Shown here one piece after another: positions 21,753-30,418 of a stretch of DNA of 64,000 nt. The notes under the pieces were generated by a model. That model made no database searches. It was not told the DNA's origin and saw only the letters and a list, made by a program, of their open reading frames with translations. Made by a program: the position numbers and the translations under genes. The stretch covers positions 94,628-158,627 of the forward strand of contig CAVMBN010000214.1 in NCBI GenBank assembly GCA_963678705.1, read 5' to 3'. Origin of the DNA: Panorpa germanica. Taxonomy: Eukaryota; Arthropoda; Insecta; Mecoptera; Panorpidae. How positions within the stretch are numbered: the first letter of the stretch is position 1; each line of letters starts with the position of its first letter.

Positions 21753-22142
21753 ATGAACGGATTTAAGAATATTCCAGGCGTAACATGGTTGTTGGATTCG
21801 GGATATATACGCGTCGGCATTGACAGTGAAGATAGATATTATGTTCAGGATATAACTGACGATTTTGATATAGATGACTGTGATTCAGAGGATATGACGG
21901 ATGAAGAAGAAAAGAAGACATATGAGAAAATTATAGAGAGTTATGCTGATGAAATAATAATAGGTCACGAAGAAATTGAAATACAGGAAGAAGATTCTGA
22001 TGTAGAAATCATAGAATTATTAGAGAGTGATAGTGAAGTTATTGAAATATTAGACTCTGACGATAAAATTGTAGAGGTGTTAGACTCTGATGACGAAATT
22101 GTAGAGGTGTTAGACTCTGATGACGAAATTGTAAAAGTATAA
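21753..22142 (+). CDS. Acidic TIR-encoded protein with tandem SUMO-interaction-like motifs, 129 aa
   Basis: I do not recognise the family. It starts at ATG 21753 and has TATATAAA about 210 bases upstream. The first ~45 residues include VTWLLDSGYIRVGIDSEDRY; the middle is acidic. Residues 85-129 are four to five copies of a 10-residue repeat such as EIIELLESDS, EVIEILDSDD, KIVEVLDSDD and EIVEVLDSDD. Each copy is a short aliphatic patch followed by acidic and serine residues, the pattern of SUMO-interacting motifs. A role in binding SUMO or SUMOylated host proteins is therefore possible but inferred from motif shape only. The right TIR keeps only the C-terminal repeats of this gene, so only the left copy is complete. 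Confidence 0.65.
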   Translation: MNGFKNIPGVTWLLDSGYIRVGIDSEDRYYVQDITDDFDIDDCDSEDMTDEEEKKTYEKIIESYADEIIIGHEEIEIQEEDSDVEIIELLESDSEVIEILDSDDKIVEVLDSDDEIVEVLDSDDEIVKV

Positions 22143-22249
22143 CATTGTGATTAATGTATATTTTTTATGTAAAATTATATAAATAAATGAACTTTTAAAA
22201 GCAATTGTTATTTATATTTTAATTTTGAAACTGAAATATATAATTTAAA

Positions 22250-22330
22250 ATGGATAACGGTTGTAAGATTATTAAGCATATGAGAACAATTATTGAACTG
22301 AAAAGTAATGCATTTAAGGTTGGGTTTTGA
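22250..22330 (+). pseudogene. Truncated copy of the polB start inside the left TIR
   Basis: The first 16 codons (beginning MDNGCKIIKHM) are the same as the start of polB at the right end (36128). The sequence then leaves the match at 22298 and stops after 26 codons. It marks the inner edge of the inverted repeat. It is probably a by-product of repeat expansion or conversion rather than a gene. Confidence 0.8.
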
Positions 22331-22455
22331 AATAAGTTTTAATTTTAATAAATATAGTATAGGGAAGGGATTAGAGTATATAATCTGTAGATATTTTATA
22401 TTTTCTTCAGTTACAAATAAATATTTTAACAAGTTTAACTAAACATTTTATAATA

Positions 22456-23672
22456 ATGGCTTATCGTTACAAACCATATCCAATGTTTAATAAAAATAAA
22501 AAGTTAAGTTTTGATAGTGATGAATCCGATTCTAAAATATTATATGATGATTCTATATATTTATTAAAATCATTATATTATTTAAATAACAGTAAATCAA
22601 AACAAGCATTAGTTGGAATTAAAGTAAATAATTTATGTGAAGCCATTTTGAAAATAGAAAAGGTTAATGGAAATGGCGTTATTATATCAGAGCAGGATTG
22701 GAATACCCTGTTAAATAATAAAAACAACATTTCCAATTATTTTGAAGGAAGTGAATATTTAGATCAGTCTCACATAACCTTATCAAATTGCACAATACAT
22801 TTTCAAACTTTCTATGAAAAGCCAACTATGGTTCTTGAAGAAAATATACAATGTCAACAGCAAGATTTGAATGAACAAAAACTTAAATCATCTTCTGTTT
22901 ATTTACAGAAAGAATCTTGGGACAACTTGCTTAATATATCTCATTGTATAACAGTGACATTAAAAAATTATAATTTGTGTTCTAAATTAGTGGATAAATC
23001 TTTATATCAAGTTCAAAATAATTTGTTTAATGTGTTAAAGGATACTCAAAGTATAAATTATAAAAATCACAATATTATTCTTTATGAGTGTTTTATTAAA
23101 AATAATATAAATAACCATATTGATTTAAATAATAATTTTAGTCATATATCATCAAAAATAAACTTGGAACTGTTGGAACAAGAAATAAAAATTGTGCATA
23201 GACTTTTTTAAAATTAAATTATACAATAACGCTCAAGAATATATATATAACTTATCAAAAAATTATTAACTGAATCATTAAATGCAGATATTGAGATACA
23301 GAATATATCAGAAATGTTAACTTCTTTAAACAATGAGGAGGATTTTAAAAATTTTGAACCTATTAACACAAATTTAACTTCTACTATATTAACAGCAGTT
23401 CCATTTTTATTTAATAAAGTACCTATATTATTAAAGGAAGATATGTATTCAATCAAAATAGGATTAAATTGTACTAAAATGATATATTATTAAAATACTT
23501 TTATGAAAATTTCGTTTTAAATAACATTAATAACATAGAATTAAATTACTATAAATTGTTTACTAATATATCATCAAATATGAATGTAAAGTTACTAAGC
23601 TTAGAAATTAAGGCGCTTTGTATAGACTTACTTAAGACTCAAATACAAGAAAAAGCTAATAAATATGTATAA
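22456..23672 (+). pseudogene. Frameshifted Polinton gene with duplicated PC4-like motif
   Basis: The first open part (22456-23211, 251 codons from ATG) is followed by coding-like sequence that changes frame near 23201 (T-run), near 23259 (A-run) and near 23480, ending at TAA 23670-23672. The original product was probably about 400 residues. Two stretches resemble each other: GVIISEQDWNTLLNN and SVYLQKESWDNLLN. The pattern is a beta strand, then acidic-x-W-x-x-L. This resembles the core of PC4/p15 single-stranded-DNA-binding coactivators, but the match is short, so the assignment is tentative. Nothing else is recognised. It lies just inside the left TIR, upstream of the minus-strand capsid block and pointing toward it. 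Confidence 0.6.
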
Positions 23673-23756
23673 TTGTAAATATGTATAGAGTGTATATAAA
23701 TAAAATTTTATAAATGAAAGAACATGTATTTTATTTATTAAGGTATATTTATTTAT

Positions 23757-24188
23757 TTATTTATTTATTAGGGTATAACTATTTCCATTAGAATCATAAT
23801 ATAAATTAAAATTACAATCACAACAGTTTCTTATTTGACATGGTGGTCCATCTCTTTGAATTCTACCCTTATTATAATGTTTAAAACATAAGTGGCGTTT
23901 TTGAATTTCAACATTTTCTTTTAAGTATGATGGTAATCGATTCCAATTTTGTTCTATATCGGTAGAAAAAATTATATAGTACAAGAAAAATTCTGTTGGC
24001 AAGTAATGTAAATCTTCTTCAGTAAGATCTTCTAACAAACATTCATTGTCTTTATATTTTCTTAATACAGCTCCAACTTTTAAAAGTGTTTGAGCAACTT
24101 CTTCATATTTATTTAAAAAATTTGAATTCATTCTTGCGTTTGCAGGTGATTCTTTGATGGTTTTACATATACTAGTTCTTATAAACAT
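23757..24188 (-). CDS. Polinton hypothetical protein, 143 aa, cysteine-rich C-terminus
   Basis: Intact ORF from ATG (24188) to the stop at 23757, starting 3 bases after the end of the major capsid gene. It is therefore likely co-transcribed with it. The protein is mostly charged and helical-looking, with LTEEDLHYLPTEFFLYYI in the middle. The end has PPCQIRNCCDCNF, four cysteines that might bind a metal. I do not recognise a family. Its position in the capsid block suggests a virion-related role, by inference only. Confidence 0.6.
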   Translation of the reverse strand: MFIRTSICKTIKESPANARMNSNFLNKYEEVAQTLLKVGAVLRKYKDNECLLEDLTEEDLHYLPTEFFLYYIIFSTDIEQNWNRLPSYLKENVEIQKRHLCFKHYNKGRIQRDGPPCQIRNCCDCNFNLYYDSNGNSYTLINK

Positions 24189-24191
24189 TAT

Positions 24192-25397
24192 TTATGTAAT
24201 TTTATTAACAATTCCAGATAAAGGTTTATACTCAATAATTTTGTCGTGTATAATTAGGGCAAAGGCGCGAACCAAACCAACAATCATTTCTGATGTTTCT
24301 AATTCAAGTCTAATATCCACTGGGGCAGATTTTAAAAATTCTTTCTGTTTTGAACAATCTATAACTATTAGGGGCGCTTTTTCTTTAAAATCTTTTAAAT
24401 TCAAAACAGGGTTTGGATTCTTATCATAGTATGATTTTTGAAAATTTGCATACATTTCATAGGCTACCGAATATTTATTATTATTATAATCTAAGTTTAG
24501 ATTATCATATGGATACATTTCAGAATTTAAGTATAATTTTACGTTTCTCAAATTACATGTATAAAATTTACTGATGTCCTTCGTCATATCATTTTTTGAT
24601 TCCCTTTGTAGTCCTAATATAACGTAACGTGGTTTTTCAAGTGAAGTTGTTGTTTTTATTGACCAAACTTGATTAGTTGAACTTGATAAAGCAGGATATT
24701 CGTATAATTCCCAAGCTCGAAAACCAATATATAATGATCTATCACGTTCTATTGTTTGCAATAATTTCAATTTTTCTTTGTCTGATACATTAATATGAGG
24801 CATTCGCCATTGTATTTTGTCAATGACTACTTTTGGTAATACATCTTTAGCTGCTGCTATCCAAAGTGCGTTATTATCGTTTTTTGATCAAATTAATATT
24901 AATTCATGCTTTACTGGTAAAATAATTTTTTCGAAATCTTCACAAAAACCAAATATCGTTTTAAGAGGAATACATACACTGAAGTTTCCATTTTTATCTA
25001 TTATATTAGTATCTCTATCGCACCATCCAAAATTTTGAATATGAATATCATTATTATTATGTGAAACATAGCCTTTCATAGTAGATGTTACACCAGGGTT
25101 TCTATTTGAATCAATTTTAACTGAATTTATTTCATATCTTATACTTTTAAATAGGTGTAAAACACCATTTAATATGAATACTGGGGTTGTTTCTGAAGTG
25201 TCCTGTATTTTTCCTTCAATGTATAAGTAAGATTCCGAGGGTAATGTAAAAACATTATGTTGATTTATTGGGATTCGTATTTCATCGTTATTTTCAAAAG
25301 TAGTTGTAGAATATGGATTATATGTATGTATCTCATATTGGCTTACTGATTCATCGAAAACGATTTCATCTTCAATATTAAGCATATGAGCGGTCAT
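24192..25397 (-). pseudogene. Polinton major capsid protein (double jelly-roll type), one in-frame stop
   Basis: The reading frame from ATG 25397 runs to 24192, about 400 codons, interrupted by a single TGA at 24888-24890. The upstream part (169 codons) includes LPSESYLYIEGKI and GVLHLFKSIRYEING-like sequence (IRYEINSVKID). The downstream part includes IDKIQWRMPHI and RAWELYEYPAL followed by PRYVILGLQ. Together these are characteristic of the Polinton major capsid protein, which forms the icosahedral shell. The upstream part alone would be only a fragment of the fold. A minor capsid, protease and ATPase nearby support the assignment. Identification is from sequence pattern; the fold itself is not visible by eye. 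Confidence 0.85.
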
Positions 25398-25539
25398 TGT
25401 AGAGTATTTATTTTAAATCCTAACGACTTAAGAAACTGTTTATTTTTTAATGTTATCCTCTTAAAAGGCTTGGTTGGACTACGCTGAGTTTGATTAAACG
25501 ACGAATTATATATTGTTTTTAAATTATGACATATACCCA

Positions 25540-26277
25540 TTATTGAATCTTTCGTATGTGCAATCTGCAGGAAATTTTTTCTTTTCTAAAATTGATAAGT
25601 TCACCTTCTTCATTAACAATTTTTATAGAAATATTATCTATTTTCTGTACAACGATTGGAAGATAAATGATTTGCTTTGGAATTTCTATTATCTTATATC
25701 CTGATGGAACTGCAGGTGAAAACTCATGAATTGTGTGTACTAAACGTCCGTTTAGATAGGAACCGGATGTAATATTGCATTCAATACGTATATTATTTAC
25801 TTTAATAATGTTTACCGGTAAGTTAGATACATGTAATATATTAGGTTCTAATACTTGCTTATTAAATCCTAGTAATGAACCAATACAATTTTCTTTCGAA
25901 AAATCTATTTTTTCAGTACATATTATCTCACTTTGAAGGGTATTTGTATTTGCAGTTAAATTTAAAAATACTTCTTTTATTTGTTTATCAGATATTTCTT
26001 TAAATTCGCTGTTGTGTTTTATCGCTCTAGAATCACCAATGCTTAACCTTAAATATTCCTGAATATCTTCCAATTCATATGAACCCACTGGTATTGAAAT
26101 AACTTTACCATCTCCATAATAAAATTTATTGTTAGTGTCGTCAATGTTTGGTATTGAATTAAATGTCTGAAAGTCGACTATTCCCAATTCAAACTGTTCA
26201 TCGTACAAATCTATAGGAGGGAAAATATCGTCGCTTAATACGGATTTATTTCCAATAATTGTAAATGTCATAGACAT
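25540..26277 (-). CDS. Polinton minor capsid (penton) protein, 245 aa
   Basis: Intact ORF with ATG at 26277. The N-terminal half has PPIDLYDEQFELGIVDFQTFNSIPN and GDGKVISIPVGSYELEDI, and the C-terminus has ELINFRKEKISCRLHIRKI. These match the single jelly-roll penton-like protein of Polintons that occupies capsid vertices. The length is usual for the family. It lies between the protease and major capsid genes on the same strand, as expected for a virion-gene block. Confidence 0.85.
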   Translation of the reverse strand: MSMTFTIIGNKSVLSDDIFPPIDLYDEQFELGIVDFQTFNSIPNIDDTNNKFYYGDGKVISIPVGSYELEDIQEYLRLSIGDSRAIKHNSEFKEISDKQIKEVFLNLTANTNTLQSEIICTEKIDFSKENCIGSLLGFNKQVLEPNILHVSNLPVNIIKVNNIRIECNITSGSYLNGRLVHTIHEFSPAVPSGYKIIEIPKQIIYLPIVVQKIDNISIKIVNEEGELINFRKEKISCRLHIRKIQ

Positions 26278-26364
26278 TATTTTTTATTTAAAAATCCTTT
26301 CACGATAAGCTTAGTTATAGTAATAACAAATTAAAAATAAAACTCAGGTATTTATAGCAATATA

Positions 26365-26739
26365 TTATTTATTATAAATATAAGAATTTGAATACAAAAA
26401 GTGTAAGCATAAATGTCCACAATTTACAGTATTAAATTTTTGAAATCTATCATAGTTATATTGAATAGTATTATTTTTAAAGTATTCAATTGCTTCTATT
26501 GGAGGTTGAAGGTTACCAAAACTATCAAAATATAAAATATTTTTATTTCTTTTTATGTAAGCTACCCAATGTGTTCCCGCTGATGTTTTATCATCTAAAT
26601 TTATTATACCACTTTCATTTATATACATTTTTTTAGGCAAATCATTTCTCATGAATACCCCTCTAAAGTGAGGGATATTAAATTTCTTGGCATATTTTCT
26701 TAAATCAACATCAGTAAGGGCTCGTTTAGGTAGCTTCAA
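26365..26739 (-). CDS. Polinton adenovirus-type cysteine protease
   Basis: Maturation protease related to adenain and Ulp1/SENP enzymes, expected to process capsid proteins. Counting from codon 26739, the catalytic set is present: H57 in GTHWVAYIK, D72 in YFDSFGNLQ, Q100 in DRFQKF and C107 in NCGHLCLHF. The active site thus looks complete. The annotated first codon is TTG, and a stop lies nine codons upstream, so there is no ATG before IPHFRGVFM. The TTG overlaps the stop of the upstream hydrophobic-protein gene, a spot where overlapping start/stop signals are common. The start may have been lost, or the protein may begin at a weak site. Confidence 0.88.
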   Translation of the reverse strand: MKLPKRALTDVDLRKYAKKFNIPHFRGVFMRNDLPKKMYINESGIINLDDKTSAGTHWVAYIKRNKNILYFDSFGNLQPPIEAIEYFKNNTIQYNYDRFQKFNTVNCGHLCLHFLYSNSYIYNK

Positions 26740-27164
26740 CGAAAGTTTTTTGGATACGGATTAATATATAATCCTAACCCTTTTTTATAAGGTTTTAAAT
26801 AAATTCCTTTGCCAGATTTTCCAATAGCAATTTCCTCCATAGTTTGGTTATGATTTTGAGTTTCTGCTAACATTTTTTTTGCATCCTTTGCCTCATTTAT
26901 TGCTTTTACAACACCTGCAACACCACCTGCCAATCCACCTAGTGCTGATAATCCCGCAAATAATGGAATTAGAAATGGTAGAAAACCACCTACTTTTGGT
27001 ATAGGAATTATTCTTAGTTTATTAACTTTAAATTTTGACTTTTTATTAATTGATTGTTTTGCGGCTTGTGATGCAATTTTAATAGCTTTTGACACACTCT
27101 TAGGATTATCAGGGTTAATTAAAGTATTTTTTAGCGCACCACGAGCATTAAGAATAGCTTTCTT
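26736..27164 (-). CDS. Polinton small basic protein with a hydrophobic segment
   Basis: The frame is open from the TGA at 27165-27167 to the stop at 26736. No ATG lies in it; GTG 27095 is the first listed start. It has a basic N-terminal half, then FLPFLIPLFAGLSALGGLAG and a further GGVAGVV hydrophobic stretch. It ends with a glycine/tyrosine/lysine-rich tail (KGIYLKPYKKGLGLYINPY). The hydrophobic stretch could insert into or disturb membranes. It is in the same frame as the upstream PLA2 gene, so the two may have been one polyprotein split by the TGA. Function is inferred from position only. Confidence 0.65.
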   Translation of the reverse strand, partial: KKAILNARGALKNTLINPDNPKSVSKAIKIASQAAKQSINKKSKFKVNKLRIIPIPKVGGFLPFLIPLFAGLSALGGLAGGVAGVVKAINEAKDAKKMLAETQNHNQTMEEIAIGKSGKGIYLKPYKKGLGLYINPYPKNFR

Positions 27165-27593
27165 TCATGCTGCCATACTATGCTTGACCTTTCTGCTACC
27201 CTTTAATTTCTTCTTTTTAATTTTTTTATTTCGTTTCAACCCCATTCCAAGTTTGGTTTTTATATTCATGATATTAGCAACAAGTAATGATGCTAAACGT
27301 TCACTTAACTTTGAATCTTTAGAAAAATATTGCTTCCAAGCTTTCTCAATCAGTATTTTATCAGCTACGTGTCTTTTACTTAAATCTTTATAGCGGTGAT
27401 ATGCAATGTCATGTTCTTTGCAAGCTGAGTCCAATGCATTAACTGCTTGATCTCCTCGGTTTAAACGTGTTCCAGGACCGCAATAGTTGTATCCAGGCAA
27501 GTGCAACTCAAAAGGTAATTTATTGATTAGTTTATCAATAAGACCATCACCTTTCTTTACTTTTATCATACTGACTAAAGTATGTGCTATCAT
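27165..27593 (-). CDS. Parvovirus-type phospholipase A2 domain protein, 142 aa
   Basis: LPGYNYCGPGTRL (CGPGT at 38-42) is the calcium-binding loop and CKEHDIAYHRYKD (HDIAY at 61-65) the catalytic His-Asp motif of the PLA2 domain found in parvovirus VP1 (Phospholip_A2_4/Parvo_coat_N family). In parvoviruses this domain helps particles cross endosomal membranes; a similar role for a Polinton particle is inferred. The C-terminus is very basic (GLKRNKKIKKKKLKGSRK), which could be a nuclear-localisation or DNA-binding tail. It starts at ATG 27593, inside the first copy of a 105-bp tandem repeat. It ends at TGA 27165-27167; the frame then stays open into the hydrophobic-protein gene. Confidence 0.85.
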   Translation of the reverse strand: MIAHTLVSMIKVKKGDGLIDKLINKLPFELHLPGYNYCGPGTRLNRGDQAVNALDSACKEHDIAYHRYKDLSKRHVADKILIEKAWKQYFSKDSKLSERLASLLVANIMNIKTKLGMGLKRNKKIKKKKLKGSRKVKHSMAA

Positions 27594-27768
27594 CCAATTT
27601 TATACTTTATAATATTTTCATATATAAAGATTAAACATTTAAAATGTATTCTATTAGTTTATTACTTTTATCATACTGACCAAAGTATGTGCTATCATCC
27701 AATTTTATACTTTATAATATTTTCATATATAAAGATTAAACATTTAAAATGTATTCCATTAGTTTATA
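27559..27768. repeat. 105-bp tandem duplication in the divergent promoter between PLA2 and ATPase genes
   Basis: Copies at about 27559-27663 and 27664-27768 differ at only a few bases. Each includes the PLA2 start region (CATACTGAC(T/C)AAAGTATGTGCTATCAT) and the AT-rich TATACTTTATAATATTTTCATATATAAAG. The PLA2 gene reads from the copy nearest to it; the outer copy repeats its start codon out of context. TATATAAAG could serve the rightward ATPase gene. Confidence 0.85.
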
Positions 27769-27787
27769 ACACATGCCTGGTTAAACA

Positions 27788-28489
27788 ATGAAGTTTGTAA
27801 AGCAAAAACAAACTCTTTCTGTAAAGAATGTAGATAATCAAAGTAATAATTACACTAATAATTCAAAACATGGATTACTTTTACCAAACGACATTAGATG
27901 CATTATTTGTGGACCTTCAAACTGTGGAAAAACTAATGTTATGTTTAATCTAATTGAACATCCAAATGGGTTGCGATTTAAAAATATATACATTTATTCA
28001 AAATCTTTATATCAACCAAAATATAAAATATTACAACAAATTATGAAGAATATTAATGGTATGGGATACTATACATACACTGACAATGAAGAGATTATTA
28101 GACCTGAAGATGCTAGCCCAAATTCTATATTCATATTTGATGATGTTGCTTGCGATAAACAAAATAATATTCGAAATTTTTTTAGCATGGGCCGTCATAA
28201 TTTGATAGACTCTTTCTATTTATGTCAGACTTACAGCAAAATTCCAAAGCAATTAATACGGGATAATACTCATTTTATTATATTATTCAAGCAAGATGAC
28301 TTAAATTTAAAGCATATATATGATGATCATGTTAACTTTGACTTTTCAAGTTTTCTAGAGTTTAAACAAGTTTGTAATTTATGTTGGGATTCAAATAAAT
28401 ATTCCTTTATGGTAATAGATAAAAATAGTGACTTAAATAAAGGGCAATACAGAAAAGGATTTGATATGTTTTTAGATATAACCAAGTAA
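27788..28489 (+). CDS. Polinton packaging ATPase (FtsK/HerA, A32-like), 233 aa
   Basis: Pumps element DNA into the capsid in related viruses. CIICGPSNCGKTNVMF (GPSNCGKT at 42-49) is the Walker A loop and SIFIFDDVACDK (about 113-123) the Walker B strand. SMGRHNLIDSFYLCQTYSKIPK follows, as usual in the A32/FtsK-like family. The ORF is intact from ATG 27788 and the length is normal for Polinton ATPases. It is divergently arranged with the PLA2 gene across a short duplicated promoter region. Confidence 0.93.
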   Translation: MKFVKQKQTLSVKNVDNQSNNYTNNSKHGLLLPNDIRCIICGPSNCGKTNVMFNLIEHPNGLRFKNIYIYSKSLYQPKYKILQQIMKNINGMGYYTYTDNEEIIRPEDASPNSIFIFDDVACDKQNNIRNFFSMGRHNLIDSFYLCQTYSKIPKQLIRDNTHFIILFKQDDLNLKHIYDDHVNFDFSSFLEFKQVCNLCWDSNKYSFMVIDKNSDLNKGQYRKGFDMFLDITK

Positions 28490-28559
28490 CCTTTACAATA
28501 ATAATCAGTGTTGAGGTAACCATCTTCATAATAACATGCATTTATTATCTTAATAAACA

Positions 28560-29030
28560 TTGATTACGTTCAAATTACATTAATTACGTTCCCATTACGT
28601 TCAAATTACATTGATTACGTTCCCATTACGTTGAATTTACGTTGATTACGTTCCCATTACGTTGAATTTACGTTGAATTTACGTTCCCATTACGTTGAAT
28701 TTACGTTGAATTTACGTTCCCATTACGTTGAATTTACGTTCCCATTACGTTGAATTTACGTTCAAATTACAGTGATTACGTTCCCATTACGTTTATTTAC
28801 GTTGAATTTACGTTCCCATTACGTTGAATTTACGTTCCCATTACGTTGAATTTACGTTCCCATTACGTTGAATTTACGTTCAAATTACAGTGATTACGTT
28901 CCCATTACGTTTATTTACGTTGAATTTACGTTCAAATTACATTGATTACGTTCTTATTACGTTGAATTTACGTTCCCATTACGTTGAATTTACGTTTAAT
29001 TTACGTTCAAATTACGTTCAAGTTGCATAA
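28560..29030. repeat. 11-bp minisatellite based on TTACGTTNNNN
   Basis: About 40 head-to-tail 11-mers alternate among TTACGTTCCCA, TTACGTTGAAT and TTACGTTCAAA, with occasional TTACATTGA and a few length variants. Two neighbouring 11-mers form a 22-bp superunit (TTACGTTCCCA then TTACGTTGAAT) repeated several times. It fills the gap between the ATPase gene and the 438-aa gene. No ORF is apparent. The 11-bp spacing puts each ACGT step on nearly the same face of the helix. Confidence 0.93.
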
Positions 29031-29045
29031 AGTTTACATGTAACC

Positions 29046-30362
29046 ATGTTTAAATCAAAGAAGCGTGCAAAAAATACTGTGGTTAAAATAAAGACTCCTC
29101 CTACCAGATTTAAAAAAAGGAATAGTAAATGTAAAATAATAAGCAATACTACTAATGATAAAGATAAAAAATTAACATGCGATATTATTAAATCAAGCGA
29201 TTCTATAAGACAAAAGTATCTCGCATTAAAACTAGGAGAATCTGAGGCACAAAGGTACTTTGACAAACAGCTTGAACCAATAACTACACCACTAAATATA
29301 CTAGCTAATAAAAGTACTTCCAATATTAAATTAGCGCAACCAATCAAACAAGATATTGATACAAAACCGTATGATTTCAAGGTTAAAACAATTAAATCTA
29401 AGTTAAATAACATGTTAAAAGAACCCCTAGACACTACATTTATACCAGAACAGCAAAATGATTTAACATTAGCTAAAGAACCAACAATAAAACTTAGTCA
29501 GTTAGATGATGAAGTTTTTGAAACAAATGAACCCTTAGAATATAGTAGAGTACATGATCCAAACTTATTTAAGACATCTACAAAACTATCTGAAGTTGAA
29601 GAAAATCTTAAAAAACAAGTTGATAAATACGCCTTTCAATATTTAATTGATTTTAATAGACGAGAAGGTGATCCAAGTATATTTGATCATACATTTGGTA
29701 TAAATTTAGAAGATGGTAATTTAATATTAGGAAAAACACTGGTTACGTTTGATAAAGAGGGTATTATAATAGGAAATAAAAAATATAAGTCATCCCCCGG
29801 ATTATATGAATTGCTTTTTAAAATAGATCCAAGCACAAATATTTATAGTGAGGAAGATTTAGAGGATTATAAAACAATTTTAACTGATACAAATGCACAT
29901 AGAACATTATATTCACCTAATGGTAAAATTAAATTTAACAAAGGTATAAAATATAAAAAAATTATATCGCTATTATTTCCTCCTCAAACAAAATTAAGTG
30001 CCACAGCGTCTTCAACACCATATTCTTCAGAAAGATTACAAAACGTTCGATCAAGACTTTTGCAGCGTAAGTCATCAGTTGGTTTACAAAATAATAAACG
30101 TTTAGGAGGTAGCAATTTAATACCAAACTTTATGACTTCAGTTGGTTTACAAAATAATAAACGTTTAGGAGGTGGCAATTTAATACCAAACTTTATGACT
30201 TTAAACAATAATCAAAAGGATTTCATTTACTGGGATGACCCAAATGAATTAGTTGAAAGTTTACAACTACTTATTAGTTCAAAAATGGCGGGTAATACAT
30301 CACATGACAATGAAATTATTTCAATAGTTGAAGAATTAAAAGAAGCTAATATTATTATATAA
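29046..30362 (+). CDS. Polinton DUF8207-like protein, 438 aa
   Basis: Intact ORF from ATG 29046. The N-terminus is basic (KSKKRAKNTVVKIK). Residues ~215-290 (FGINLEDGNLILGKTLVTF, YKSSPGLYELLF, YSEEDLEDYKTIL) fit a domain repeatedly seen in Polinton proteins and catalogued, as I recall, as DUF8207. The C-terminus has YWDDPNELVESLQLLISS and HDNEIISIVEELKEA, another conserved Polinton ending. Residues ~345-387 contain two near-identical 21-residue copies (SVGLQNNKRLGG(S/G)NLIPNFMT). The function is unknown; the gene is common in the family and sits upstream of the integrase gene. Confidence 0.8.
   Translation: MFKSKKRAKNTVVKIKTPPTRFKKRNSKCKIISNTTNDKDKKLTCDIIKSSDSIRQKYLALKLGESEAQRYFDKQLEPITTPLNILANKSTSNIKLAQPIKQDIDTKPYDFKVKTIKSKLNNMLKEPLDTTFIPEQQNDLTLAKEPTIKLSQLDDEVFETNEPLEYSRVHDPNLFKTSTKLSEVEENLKKQVDKYAFQYLIDFNRREGDPSIFDHTFGINLEDGNLILGKTLVTFDKEGIIIGNKKYKSSPGLYELLFKIDPSTNIYSEEDLEDYKTILTDTNAHRTLYSPNGKIKFNKGIKYKKIISLLFPPQTKLSATASSTPYSSERLQNVRSRLLQRKSSVGLQNNKRLGGSNLIPNFMTSVGLQNNKRLGGGNLIPNFMTLNNNQKDFIYWDDPNELVESLQLLISSKMAGNTSHDNEIISIVEELKEANIII
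30077..30202 (+). repeat. 63-bp in-frame tandem duplication in the DUF8207-like gene
   Basis: Two 63-bp copies, each encoding a 21-residue block, are almost identical (a serine/glycine difference in GG(S/G)NL). The high identity indicates a recent slippage or unequal-exchange event that kept the frame. Confidence 0.88.
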
Positions 30363-30418
30363 ATACTTAAACACATTCCCTTCTTTTTCATTAATTTATA
30401 ACTACTCATGTAAGTAAC

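Larger units (their letters stand above)
20988..22298. repeat. Polinton left terminal inverted repeat (about 1.31 kb)
   Basis: Matches the reverse complement of 36080-36965 with several structural differences. The outer part holds GGGGTAATAGTGGGG-type runs, including GGGGGCGTGGCTAGAC, seen twice. An inner part has repeated GCGCATT(C/T)CTTCGAA boxes, an ACACGTGT palindrome and the GTTCTCATGAGAAC palindrome followed by a TATA-like box. The inner end includes the 129-aa ORF and the first codons of the polB gene, showing that the repeat has spread over neighbouring coding sequence. Segments near 21260-21380 have no counterpart on the right. Confidence 0.88.

Noticed and set aside
28560..29030. 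CRISPR-like array
   Set aside because: The 11-bp units have no unique spacers, and the setting is a eukaryotic mobile element. It is a minisatellite.
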